Shown here in pieces: positions 24,859 to 32,830 of a stretch of 38,566 bases of DNA. Under the pieces are notes generated by a model that saw only the letters and a program-made list of their open reading frames with translations, did not search any database and was not told where the DNA came from. The translations under genes were made by a program, and so were the position numbers. How positions within the stretch are numbered: position 1 is the first letter of the stretch; the number at the start of each line of letters is the position of its first letter. The DNA is taken from positions 1 to 38,566 of the forward strand of contig NZ_CALIST010000018.1 of assembly GCF_938041645.1 (NCBI RefSeq). The letters run 5' to 3'. The DNA is from an uncultured Campylobacter sp. Lineage in GTDB: Bacteria > Campylobacterota > Campylobacteria > Campylobacterales > Campylobacteraceae.

Positions 24859-27039
24859 TTATCTTAATAACTTGTAAATCCGCGCCGAATTGCTTAGATA
24901 AATCGGCTCAAACAAGTCTTTGTCGTAATTTTCTAGCACGAAGAGCTGAATGAAAGTCGATTCAAAGACTTTTTCATCTAAAATCAATATTCTTTCGTAG
25001 TCCGGTAAGAATATCACATAAAGATCGGCATTCTTATCTAATTGCTTAGATAATTTAACGAGCTTACCGTTTACCTCGCTCACTTGATAATATGTGTTGA
25101 TCGGTATCTTTTTGCCGTTATGAATCAGATATTCGGGATCGGCACTAGGTAACATATACTCGCCATTTATGCTAGCACTTTTCCCATCCTCACCGATTTC
25201 AATATCATAGCCTATAACAGCCAGTGGATTCCAAGACTCTTTACCTGTTTCTATATCTACAGTAGAAAATTTTAAGATATTAGGCAATATATCTATCATG
25301 TGCGGTACGAAATAATAATATATATCCCTAGTTTTCCGTGGAAGCTTGAAATTCTTATCGCTTAAAGAACTTAGGAATTTATTGATATCGGCTTCGCCAT
25401 AATCTTTTTGAATTTGATATAGATTTAGTTTAAATTTATCTTCCAATTTAGGATCAAATTTTTTACCTTGCAACTTTTGTATATATTCTACGTTAAGCCT
25501 TGCCATATTAGCAGAGCTTACCTCATCTTTATTAAAGGAAAACGCACTCATAAAAGTATATTCTCCTGCCTGTCTACCTCCGGGATCAGCTACTACTTTT
25601 ACATCGGAGTAATATCTGATTAAATATCCGTAATCCCACCACGATAGCACGTAATCTTCTCTGCTGGCTTTATTTTTTAGCTCTGCAAGAGGATTTATAG
25701 AGCCTTTCGTAAGCGTAGGCGCAACTCGGAATTCATAAATAAAATCCATGCTAGGCATTAGTGCCAAACAGGTTAAAATAGCCAACAAAGTACTTCTAAG
25801 CCAGGTGCGTATTTCAAAGTAATTCAGCGTGAAATATATAAAATAAGCAAATCCAAGCGCTATCATCGGTGTAGCGTACATTGTAAAGCGAGTTCCACCG
25901 AAAAGTGCTAAAACTCCAAGCGCTATCATCGGCAAGGTTAATATAAACGAACGGAATTTTATCAGTAGTAGAGCCAACCCTCCTACGGCGCATATAAATA
26001 TAAATAGATGCCCGCTAGATTCAAGCACAAATTTTATAAAATTAGCATTGGCAACCTCCTTGACCGTATTTCTAACGCCGTAGAAGTAGAAAATTTCCTC
26101 TTTGCTTACATCCTTTAAGATGTATGCTTTAAGCTGTACTGCTATAGGCACAAGTCCGCCGAATATGACGAACGTAATTACGGCGATCGTACCCAAAATC
26201 CAAAGAGCTTTTTTGCTTTTATGGCTTGGAATTTTAATCATTAAAAAATATAGCAATGCAATCAGTGAGATTTTGAACAATAAAATATAATTTACAATTA
26301 TTGTCTCGCCTTCGTAATACGCGCCAAAATTTATAACCGCTGCGACCATAAGAATAATCGCTTTGTAATTTTCCTCATTGTGTCTATTAAAAATCAAAGT
26401 ATAGATTAAAAATATCACTATAATCGCCATATTTAAAGAATACGAGCTGGGATACCACCAATCATAAAACGCCATAAAGACGGCAGGCAAAGCAAAGCTA
26501 CTCTGCTCGCTTCGCCCTATGAGCCTAATCAAAGCCCATAGCGTTAGCAGCGGCAGAGTAACATTTAACATATCGCTATCAAAATACCCGCCTAAAGTCC
26601 TCATATAATATCCCGGCAATATGGTGGCAAGTAGCGCCGCGATGATGCCGGCGCCCAGGATATTATACTCTCTTGCTATTAAAATAATCGGTACGGCCAC
26701 CAGCGGCGCTAAAAACACGCTCATATAGATCGCAACGCTATTTAGGCTGACGGGTAAAATTTTGCTAAGTAAAAATGCTAGAGTTGGGATCGACGCGCCG
26801 TACGGGCTAAGATCGCCCGGCTGGTGAAAGCCCGCTATCATATCGCGCGCACCCTCGGCGTTTGCAAAGGCGTCATTTGTAGTCATGATGAGCTCGCCGT
26901 CAAAAGAAAACTGTTCGATCCCGCTAGCCCAATATATCCAAAAAAACCTGCACGCCACGCCGAATATATAAACCAGCGTCATGATCAAAAAAATATCCAT
27001 GCGTGAGTATTCGCCGTTTGTAATTCTAAATTTTTGCAT
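24859..27039 (-). CDS. pglB: Oligosaccharyltransferase PglB (STT3 family)
   Basis: A 726-residue enzyme that moves a lipid-linked glycan onto Asn in D/E-x-N-x-S/T sites in the periplasm. About 13 membrane helices fill the first 430 residues, followed by a periplasmic domain. Catalytic landmarks are TTNDAF near residue 60 (metal Asp), GYFDSDML near 160 (D-x-D), the TVKE of the external loop near 320 (TIxE-like), and W467-W-D-Y-G471. The ATG follows AAGGAAAAAG. Unlike the C. jejuni pgl locus, no glycosyltransferase or sugar-biosynthesis genes flank it. The body of the gene is clearly more A+T-rich than its neighbours, which suggests transfer or a different history. Confidence 0.93.
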   Translation of the reverse strand: MQKFRITNGEYSRMDIFLIMTLVYIFGVACRFFWIYWASGIEQFSFDGELIMTTNDAFANAEGARDMIAGFHQPGDLSPYGASIPTLAFLLSKILPVSLNSVAIYMSVFLAPLVAVPIILIAREYNILGAGIIAALLATILPGYYMRTLGGYFDSDMLNVTLPLLTLWALIRLIGRSEQSSFALPAVFMAFYDWWYPSSYSLNMAIIVIFLIYTLIFNRHNEENYKAIILMVAAVINFGAYYEGETIIVNYILLFKISLIALLYFLMIKIPSHKSKKALWILGTIAVITFVIFGGLVPIAVQLKAYILKDVSKEEIFYFYGVRNTVKEVANANFIKFVLESSGHLFIFICAVGGLALLLIKFRSFILTLPMIALGVLALFGGTRFTMYATPMIALGFAYFIYFTLNYFEIRTWLRSTLLAILTCLALMPSMDFIYEFRVAPTLTKGSINPLAELKNKASREDYVLSWWDYGYLIRYYSDVKVVADPGGRQAGEYTFMSAFSFNKDEVSSANMARLNVEYIQKLQGKKFDPKLEDKFKLNLYQIQKDYGEADINKFLSSLSDKNFKLPRKTRDIYYYFVPHMIDILPNILKFSTVDIETGKESWNPLAVIGYDIEIGEDGKSASINGEYMLPSADPEYLIHNGKKIPINTYYQVSEVNGKLVKLSKQLDKNADLYVIFLPDYERILILDEKVFESTFIQLFVLENYDKDLFEPIYLSNSARIYKLLR

Positions 27040-27157
27040 CTTTTTCCTTGATTTGCCATTTGAAGTACCGAGCGGCAGGCAAAATTTGCCTCTACAAATT
27101 TTACTTGCTTTATCACGCCCGCGTTACGTCTTTAACGGCATTGTTTAATTTGCGTTT

Positions 27158-27163
27158 ATTATA
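27158..27163 (-). promoter_or_regulatory. -10 box upstream of pglB
   Basis: On the minus strand, TATAAT in CTGCTATAATAA. It would give a leader of roughly 110 bases before the pglB ATG. Confidence 0.45.
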
Positions 27164-27217
27164 GCAGAATTTATCGATATTAAAGCGAAATTTTAAAAAC
27201 AACCCAAGTCAAGCCGT

Positions 27218-27456
27218 TTAGAATTTAAATTTGTGATATGCAATTTTGGCGACCATCAAAAAATACGATACGTAAAGATAGAGAAAGATGTAAACTAAAT
27301 ATCCAATATAAGGCAGATACAAAACAACACTAAGCCAATAAACATGCGTATATCTAGCATATTATAAATTCCATCTTCTGGTTGCGGAATGAACAAATAT
27401 AGGACAATAAACATAACGAACGCTTTTAAAAAAATATATAACAATGTTTTATTCAT
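27218..27456 (-). pseudogene. Small three-helix membrane protein, frameshifted
   Basis: The ATG at 27456 opens a 53-residue frame (MNKTLLYIFLKAF, then hydrophobic) that ends at TAG 27295. If the TTTT near the VLF codons (about 27322-27330) is read as five T, the frame continues as FLYLPYIGYLVYIFLYLYV to a TAA at 27218, giving 79 residues with three hydrophobic segments and a basic tail (YHKFKF). The restored sequence is far more protein-like than the truncated end. The ribosome site is weak. The family is not recognised. Either a recent single-base loss or a sequencing miscount in the T-run; a phase-variable switch is possible but the tract is short. Confidence 0.5.
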
Positions 27457-27565
27457 AGGCATATATTTAGCGATCTATGCTATGGCTAAATAGCAGAAGC
27501 AACCGCTCGTTGCAAGAAACTTGCGCCGAGCCGGTGGATTTTTGTGGTTTAGACGAAATTCTCGC

Positions 27566-27940
27566 CTAATACGCGTCACACATAAATTTACAGACGGTTT
27601 TCGTGCGCAAATTAAGCATAATCGAGCTTAGGCACCTGCCGTCCTTGTTGCCGCTTAGCAGGCGCACAGCATCGCCCTCTTTCCACTGCGTGCTATCGCC
27701 CTCGATCGTCCTGTAATGCGCGCCGTTAATGACAAGTGACTCACCGCCTTTTAGCGTTTTATCGATCTTTAGGTCGCTTGCGATCTGGCTTAGATCGCCT
27801 TTTAGGGCATTTGCGATTAGTTTTTCCTCGGCCTGCTCGTGCGTCTTCATCGAGCTTTTGGCAAAGTCCGGCACCTGCACAGTTTCGGTCTGAGCCGAAG
27901 CAAACACGGCGAGCACGCAAGCGGCGTAAATCAATTTCAT
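27566..27940 (-). CDS. Small secreted protein of unknown function
   Basis: A 124-residue protein with a signal peptide (MKLIYAACVLAVFASA, cleavage about residue 16). The mature part is charged and carries two C-terminal cysteine pairs' worth of Cys (GRCLSS, TVCKFMCDAY), which may form disulfides in the periplasm. No family is recognised. GAGGAG precedes the ATG, and a clear -10 box lies at 27973-27978. It stands alone between gene-poor stretches. Confidence 0.7.
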   Translation of the reverse strand: MKLIYAACVLAVFASAQTETVQVPDFAKSSMKTHEQAEEKLIANALKGDLSQIASDLKIDKTLKGGESLVINGAHYRTIEGDSTQWKEGDAVRLLSGNKDGRCLSSIMLNLRTKTVCKFMCDAY

Positions 27941-27972
27941 ATTTTCTCCTCGGTTTTTTCAAAATTTCGGCG

Positions 27973-27978
27973 ATTATA
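27973..27978 (-). promoter_or_regulatory. -10 box of the small secreted protein gene
   Basis: On the minus strand, TATAAT in TTGCTATAATCG, 33 bases before the ATG. Confidence 0.6.
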
Positions 27979-28247
27979 GCAAAGTTTACTTAAAAATTTC
28001 GGTCTAAATTTAGCTAGAGTTTAAATTTAAGAAACCGCTCGTCTGTTTAAAACAGAGCTGAACTCGATGGCAAATTATAAAATTTCGCTGCGATTTAAAA
28101 TTTACTTATTTAAATACGCCGCGAGCGCGCTTAGCCAAACAAACAGCGCTATGATCCAAGACATCGTCCGCGGCGTACCCGCCCAAAACGCAGCCCTCAT
28201 ATTGCAACGTAAGAGCAAGCGAGTATCAAAATTTTTACTGGCAGAAT
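27979..28247. other. Gene-free region
   Basis: Together with the promoter this makes a gap of about 300 bases. A rightward open frame starts here at 28067 but runs 68 bases into the end of the lipoprotein gene on the opposite strand and has no ribosome site, so I do not call it. Nothing else is seen. Confidence 0.5.
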
Positions 28248-28895
28248 TTACTCGTTATCAAATAGCGCGCCGAGACTTTGCATTACAGCAGCGATGGGCA
28301 TCCAGACGGGGCTAAACATAGTTAAAACTGCGTCTTGCGTCTCACCGTTTTTACGCATACTTTCCTCGCTCAGCCTGCCGCTATCAACAAATACTACCGC
28401 GTTTAAACTTAACGGCTTAGCAAGCGCATATTTTTTTAGAATCCGATCGCGATCTTTTACGCGCGTAGGAACGCCTAAAATTTTGAAGCTAAATTGTAAA
28501 ATTTCGCGATCTTTAAAGCCCGTAAAATTTGGATGCTTGTAAAGCACAAGCTGATCTGCTAGCGGCAGGCTCTCGCGGTCAAGCCACAGCTCAAAAAGTA
28601 GCGCGCTTGCGTGAGGTTCATTAAATGCATCCGTAGCGATCGAAATTCTATTTACCTCCACTGCATGTGAATAGAGCGATTTTAGGTGCTCAAATTCCGC
28701 TTTCGTCGCGCGATAATCACTGCTAAATTCGTAGTCGTAAGCGTCACCGATCATTACCGTACGGTTTGCCTCTATTTGGATCGCGCGAATTTGCTCCTTG
28801 CCTTCAAGCTCTACGGGCGCGGTTTTACTAGCACAACCCACAATGAGAAATGAAAATGCCATGCTAAAAATCAGCGCTTTTAAAATTCGTTTCAT
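28248..28895 (-). CDS. Lipoprotein of unknown function
   Basis: A 215-residue protein with a lipoprotein signal peptide (basic MKRILK, hydrophobic core, lipobox IVGC at Cys21 followed by ASK). The mature part is mixed alpha/beta with RAIQIEANRTVMIGDAYDYEF near the start. A hydrophobic C-terminal stretch (FSPVWMPIAAVMQSLGALF) is unusual for a lipoprotein and could be a second membrane anchor. No family is recognised. The -10 box is at 28921-28926. Confidence 0.7.
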   Translation of the reverse strand: MKRILKALIFSMAFSFLIVGCASKTAPVELEGKEQIRAIQIEANRTVMIGDAYDYEFSSDYRATKAEFEHLKSLYSHAVEVNRISIATDAFNEPHASALLFELWLDRESLPLADQLVLYKHPNFTGFKDREILQFSFKILGVPTRVKDRDRILKKYALAKPLSLNAVVFVDSGRLSEESMRKNGETQDAVLTMFSPVWMPIAAVMQSLGALFDNE

Positions 28896-28920
28896 ATCTA
28901 CTCCGATAAAATTTTATGCG

Positions 28921-28926
28921 ATTATA
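28921..28926 (-). promoter_or_regulatory. -10 box of the 215-residue lipoprotein gene
   Basis: On the minus strand, TATAAT in TGGCTATAATCG, 25 bases before the ATG. Confidence 0.6.
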
Positions 28927-29050
28927 GCCAAATTTAAAGCAGTATTCGACGCACGGTATTGTCCCCGATTGAGACGAATAAAATTTGAGGGCGAGAGCGT
29001 ATATGAAATACATGACTGAGTGAATTTGAATTAGAATTTAAACGTAGCAG

Positions 29051-29099
29051 AATAAGGCGCAGTATTTTTTGCCTAGCTGAGATGAAATTTGATTTTTAA
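29051..29099. repeat. 49-base direct repeat, copy 1
   Basis: Begins AATAAGGCGCAG and ends TTGATTTTTAA; identical to copy 2 at 29302-29350. Its internal TGCCTAGC (29070-29077) is also mirrored by GCTAGGCA at 29106-29113. Confidence 0.85.
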
Positions 29100-29301
29100 A
29101 AGTAGGCTAGGCAGGTAAACTGCTTAGCTAAATTAAATTTGAATGCGATTAAAGATAGGGCGAAGTATCGTGAGATGATTTTAAATGTTTTCTACGTCGC
29201 TATGCTCGTAGCTGAATAGAAGAAGTAAATTTCGTCCCAAGACTAGACATACAATATGTCGTAGAGCGAAAATTTTAAATCTATTTAAATATACCCACCA
29301 A

Positions 29302-29350
29302 AATAAGGCGCAGTATTTTTTGCCTAGCTGAGATGAAATTTGATTTTTAA
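29302..29350. repeat. 49-base direct repeat, copy 2
   Basis: Identical over 49 bases to copy 1, 251 bases downstream. Its right end forms one arm of the inverted repeat at 29334-29394. Confidence 0.85.
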
Positions 29351-29394
29351 GCGGAGCGTATATGTGATACGTGAGCATTAAAAATCAAATTTCA
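29334..29394. repeat. 17-bp perfect inverted repeat
   Basis: TGAAATTTGATTTTTAA (29334-29350) is the exact reverse complement of the sequence at 29378-29394. The 27-base centre contains a second hairpin (CGTAT with ATACG). It lies 35 bases past the stop codon of the dehydrogenase gene, so it may end or protect that transcript. Confidence 0.75.
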
Positions 29395-29428
29395 ACGAAG
29401 TATAAGTAGAAAAAGACAAGCCTCAAAT

Positions 29429-30640
29429 TTAGACTTCGTATCTCTCACCAGGTTTCATCTCGATGATCTCCCACGGCAAGCCCTGTTTATTTAGCTCGTC
29501 CATGAAAGGCTTAGCGTCGAAATTCTCCATATTAAAGACGCCTTTGCCGCTCCAGATACCTTTTGCAACCATCATCGAGCCGATCATCGCTGGCACGCCA
29601 GTCGTGTAGCTCACGGCCTGCGCGCCCGTCTCAGCGTAGCAAGCCTCGTGATCGCAGACGTTGTAGATATAGACCTGGCGCTCTTTGCTATCTTTTAAGC
29701 CACGTATCACGCAGCCGATGTTAGTTTTTCCCTTCGTGCGAGGACCGAGGCTCGCAGGATCAGGCAGTAGAGTTTTTAAAAACTGTATCGGTACGATCTT
29801 TACGCCGTTGTGCTCGACCTCGTCTATGCGCAGCATGCCGACGTTTTCTAGGCATTTCATATGCGTGAGGTAGCTCTGCCCAAATGTCATAAAAAAGCGG
29901 ATTCGTTTCAGTCCTTTGATGTTTTTAACGAGGCTTTCTAGCTCCTCGTGGTAGAGCAGGTAGCTATCTTTGACGCCGACTTTCGGGTAGTCCCATTTGA
30001 ACATTATTTCCATCGGCTCGGTCTCTTTCCACTCGCCGCGCTCCCAGTAGCGGCCTTTTGCGCTCACTTCGCGCAGGTTGATTTCGGGGTTGAAATTCGT
30101 CGCAAACGCATAGCCGTGATCGCCCGCATTGCAGTCTAGGATGTCGATCTCGCCGATCTCGTCAAAGAGATTTTGCTGTGCGTAGGCGCAAAATACGTTC
30201 GTCACGCCCGGATCAAAGCCGCTTCCCAGAAGCGCCATCGTGTTTGCGGCTTTAAACTCGTCGTCCTTCGCCCACTGCAGCTTGTATTCAAATTTAGCGG
30301 TGTCTGGGTGCTCATAGTTTGCGGTGTCGATGTATGGGATGCCGGCACGAGAGCACGCGTCCATGAGCGTTAGGTCTTGATACGGCAGCGCGACATTTAG
30401 CAGCAAATCGGCGCCCGTTTTTTTGATGAGAGCGACTACGGCATCGGTATCGTCCGCGTCGATCTGGGCAGTATAGATCTGCACGCCTAGGCGGTCTTTT
30501 ATAAATTTAGCGATCGCGTCGCACTTGCTTTTGGTGCGGCTCGCAAGGGTGATCTTGCTAAAAACGTCCGCGTTCATCGCGCATTTTACGGTCGCGACTT
30601 GGCTCACGCCGCCCGCGCCTATGATTAAGATATTTGACAT
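29429..30640 (-). CDS. Carboxyspermidine/carboxynorspermidine dehydrogenase
   Basis: A 403-residue enzyme of the saccharopine dehydrogenase-like family. The N-terminal Rossmann motif is ILIIGAGGVSQVA. The catalytic domain shows NVALPYQDLTLMDAC, YIDTANYE and GSGFDPGVTNVF, which mark the carboxy(nor)spermidine synthase group (C. jejuni Cj0172c type). It condenses aspartate semialdehyde with putrescine or diaminopropane using NADPH, for spermidine synthesis. I start it at 30640 because an AAAGGAG site sits just upstream; a TTG 42 bases earlier would place residues before the Rossmann strand and lacks a site. The decarboxylase partner is not in the window. Confidence 0.88.
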   Translation of the reverse strand: MSNILIIGAGGVSQVATVKCAMNADVFSKITLASRTKSKCDAIAKFIKDRLGVQIYTAQIDADDTDAVVALIKKTGADLLLNVALPYQDLTLMDACSRAGIPYIDTANYEHPDTAKFEYKLQWAKDDEFKAANTMALLGSGFDPGVTNVFCAYAQQNLFDEIGEIDILDCNAGDHGYAFATNFNPEINLREVSAKGRYWERGEWKETEPMEIMFKWDYPKVGVKDSYLLYHEELESLVKNIKGLKRIRFFMTFGQSYLTHMKCLENVGMLRIDEVEHNGVKIVPIQFLKTLLPDPASLGPRTKGKTNIGCVIRGLKDSKERQVYIYNVCDHEACYAETGAQAVSYTTGVPAMIGSMMVAKGIWSGKGVFNMENFDAKPFMDELNKQGLPWEIIEMKPGERYEV

Positions 30641-30672
30641 TTGGGCTCCTTTAAATTTTAAATTTTGCTGCA

Positions 30673-30678
30673 ATTTTA
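30673..30678 (-). promoter_or_regulatory. Possible -10 box of the carboxyspermidine dehydrogenase gene
   Basis: On the minus strand, TAAAAT in TTGCTAAAATTG, 32 bases before the ATG. Confidence 0.4.
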
Positions 30679-30682
30679 GCAA

Positions 30683-31018
30683 ATTTAAGATGAATTTTAA
30701 GAGGCTAGGTGTAATTAATCATAGAGTTTGGTTGTAGCCGGGCGCGGAGCGCAAGCCAGCTCCAACAAGAGCGCCGAAAGCGGCTAGCGCTAAAATTTAC
30801 GCGGATAGCGGCATGCCGATTGACGGCGGCACGAGATTAAATTTACCGCTTTGTATCGCGCGATAAAATTTTAGACTTTAAAGGGCTAGTTTAAATTTAA
30901 CATCCCCCCCTCCCCGGCGAAGCGCGGAGAATTAAAATTTAAAGCTCGTTCGCTTCGCCGCTAAATTTATCGCGCTTATTTTCTCGGCGCACGGCAAAAC
31001 CGCATACCGCGGCTAAAT
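30683..31018. other. Gene-free region with poly-C run and GC hairpin
   Basis: No gene is seen. There is a run of seven C, a T and four C (30904-30915), and immediately a hairpin whose arms are CGGCGAAGCG and CGCTTCGCCG (30915-30960). The hairpin lies 59 bases past the end of the DUF2892 gene, on the side where its transcript would end. Confidence 0.5.
30915..30960. repeat. 10-bp GC-rich inverted repeat
   Basis: CGGCGAAGCG (30915-30924) pairs perfectly with CGCTTCGCCG (30951-30960) across 26 bases. On the minus strand it is followed by GGGGA and the G-rich complement of the C-run, so it is not a standard terminator. Confidence 0.5.
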
Positions 31019-31190
31019 TTAACGCTTTAGCGAACAGCGGTTTAAAAAGTAGCAAGCGGGACAAGATCCCGTGACGCTCACGATAAAGGGCACTAGTCCG
31101 ACCAGCCCCACCAGCTGCTAAACACCGCTCCGGCGATCATTATCGCTAGTCCCATTAGCGCTCTTATTATCCTAGTTTTTTACTTAGCAT
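31019..31190 (-). pseudogene. DUF2892 (YgaP-type) membrane protein with two frameshifts
   Basis: Restoring one A in the A6 run after the start and one G in the GGGG run gives a 57-residue protein: MLSKKTRIIRALMGLAIMIAG, FSSWWGLVGLVPFIV, then SVTGSCPACYFLNRCS. This matches the DUF2892 pattern (two hydrophobic helices, a WWGL-x-GL-x-P turn, TG-x-CP-x-C). The length of 172 bases is exactly 58 codons minus two. An AAAGGA ribosome site precedes the ATG at 31190. As written, the frame stops after seven codons. Both changes are one-base losses in homopolymers, so base-calling error competes with real decay. Confidence 0.72.
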
Positions 31191-31662
31191 TGCGTTTTCC
31201 TTTCTTTGTTTTTACATTTTGCACGTATTAATGCTTAAAATTTTTAAAGTAAGCAATGGCAGCAAACCGCCACCTAGCGTATCATCTTTGAGCCCGCTTT
31301 CCTATATACGCACCTTGGTTAAATTCGGCTTCGTTTAATTATCTTTTCTTTTGCATAAAAATGCGATCCGACAAAATTTGTGTGCCTGAGGAGCAAAATT
31401 TATTCGAGCTCAATTTAAAATTTTGACGAATGTAAAGCAAGGCGAACTCAAACGCCGGCGGTAACGCGGCGAAATTTATACAAGCTTTAAATTTGGAATT
31501 ACGATAAATTTTAACCAGGTGAAATTGCCATCATTGCAGAAAGTTTGTCTAAATTTAGACTCGCAATGTGTTTTGAGCGTCTAAATTTACGCGCTGCAGC
31601 AAAAAAGCGTAGTACGATATTTAGGATCGAGGCGGCATCGATCTCACGCCGCACCGCCAAAA
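31191..31662. other. Gene-free region
   Basis: No gene or RNA is recognised. It should contain the promoter of the DUF2892 gene at its left end. AAATTT-type words are common, and TCTAAATTTA occurs at about 31549 and 31580. Confidence 0.5.
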
Positions 31663-32151
31663 TCAAATTTCGTAGCGATAAATCTTGCCGAAATTTTCGT
31701 CCAGAGTATAGCTAAACTCACCGCCTGCATAATAGATTGTCTCGCCACCCTCCAGCTCGAAGCGTTGGTACACGCGCAGCACGACCTCGTTTTCGCTGAT
31801 GCCTTGGACATGGATAAAAATATCGCTCTTTCTGCCCGCGGTCATCGCCATTTGGTAGAGCTGATTAAATAGCGCGTATTCGGCGTTTTTCTCGGCGTCC
31901 TCTTGCGATAAAAAGCCCTCTAGCACGCCCAGCATCTCCGCGCGAAATTCCGTCCTGGCGCGCGCATAGGCGTTTTGGATATTTTCGATCTGGTTGGTAT
32001 CGAGTAAATTTAAAAGCGAATGTTTGCCCACGTAAAGCGTCGCGCTCGATGTGACTTTGCCGTCCTTGTCGGTCACTAGTCGCAGAGCTTTCTCTACGCG
32101 CCACAAGGCCTCTTTTAGTTCGAGCCCGCTTTCAATTTCAATTTTCATCAT
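31663..32151 (-). CDS. Protein of unknown function, 162 residues
   Basis: No family is recognised. It lacks a signal peptide or membrane helix and looks like a soluble cytoplasmic alpha/beta protein: an acidic N-terminus, a helical middle (NAYARARTEFRAEMLGVLEGFL), and a C-terminal beta region (VVLRVYQRFELEGGETIYYAGGEFSY). AAAGGAT precedes the double ATG. It lies 39 bases after the exporter gene, and all genes from here to 34383 run the same way, so it is probably the last gene of that cluster. Confidence 0.65.
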   Translation of the reverse strand: MMKIEIESGLELKEALWRVEKALRLVTDKDGKVTSSATLYVGKHSLLNLLDTNQIENIQNAYARARTEFRAEMLGVLEGFLSQEDAEKNAEYALFNQLYQMAMTAGRKSDIFIHVQGISENEVVLRVYQRFELEGGETIYYAGGEFSYTLDENFGKIYRYEI

Positions 32152-32190
32152 ATATCCTTTATCAAGAGTGCGGAATTTTAGCGTGAAATT

Positions 32191-32820
32191 TTAAATTTTA
32201 AAGACAAACTTCGCGATCAGATACGCCATATATAGCATCAAAACTCCCACGAATGCGTCGATTATGCGCCATGCTCTGCTGCTTGCAAAAAGCTTCGAAA
32301 GCGCCCCTGAACCGTAGCCTAAGCCGAAAAACCACGCAAACGATACGAACATAACTCCCGCGTAAAACCACGGCTTTTGCGGATCCGCGATCGTAGCGCC
32401 GAGCGAGCCCACGACCACGACGGTATCTAAATACACGTGCGGATTTAGAAGCGTCACCGCAAGGGCTTTGGCTACGACGGGCGCCAGCGGGCTATTTGCA
32501 GAGTTTTGGATTTTGGCAAAATGCGAGCCCTTATAAGCGCTAAAAAACGAGCTTAGCGCGTAGCAGAGCAGAAATATGATCCCGCCTATGCCTAAAATTT
32601 GGGTAAAAAGCGAGCCTTGCTTAAGAGCGCCACCGATTAAAAATATCCCTACGGCCGTAAATACGGCATCGCTTAGCGCGCAGACCGTACAAACAGCCGC
32701 GACGTGGTTTTTCGCAAGGCCTTGGGAGATGACGAAGATATTTTGCGCGCCGATCGCGACGATAAGCGAGAGCATCAGCGCGGCTCCTTGCAAGAAAATT
32801 CCGATCGGCAAGGAGTTCAA
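32191..32820 (-). CDS. LysE/ArgO-family amino acid exporter
   Basis: A 209-residue inner-membrane protein with six hydrophobic segments. Family landmarks are GAQNIFVISQGL near residue 25, the CALSDAVFTAVGI stretch, and LLNPHVYLDTVVVVGS near residue 125. LysE-type proteins export lysine, arginine or related amino acids. It starts with TTG; AGAGG lies 7 bases before it, inside the space after the preceding gene, and the two stops/starts are 10 bases apart, so co-transcription is likely. The exact substrate is unknown. Confidence 0.88.
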   Translation of the reverse strand: MNSLPIGIFLQGAALMLSLIVAIGAQNIFVISQGLAKNHVAAVCTVCALSDAVFTAVGIFLIGGALKQGSLFTQILGIGGIIFLLCYALSSFFSAYKGSHFAKIQNSANSPLAPVVAKALAVTLLNPHVYLDTVVVVGSLGATIADPQKPWFYAGVMFVSFAWFFGLGYGSGALSKLFASSRAWRIIDAFVGVLMLYMAYLIAKFVFKI

Positions 32821-32830
32821 GGCCGCGCCT

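Larger units (their letters stand above)
28896..29428. other. Gene-free region with direct and inverted repeats
   Basis: No gene is supported. It holds a perfect 49-base direct repeat in two copies, an overlapping 17-bp inverted repeat, and related phrases (GAGCGTATATG followed by ATAC and TGA) at about 28996 and 29354. The lipoprotein promoter is at its left end. Confidence 0.65.

Noticed and set aside
28067..28315. Rightward 82-residue open frame
   Set aside because: Overlaps the end of the lipoprotein gene on the other strand, has no ribosome site and no domain.
29181..29378. Leftward 65-residue open frame in the repeat gap
   Set aside because: It is composed largely of the direct and inverted repeat sequence and has no ribosome site.
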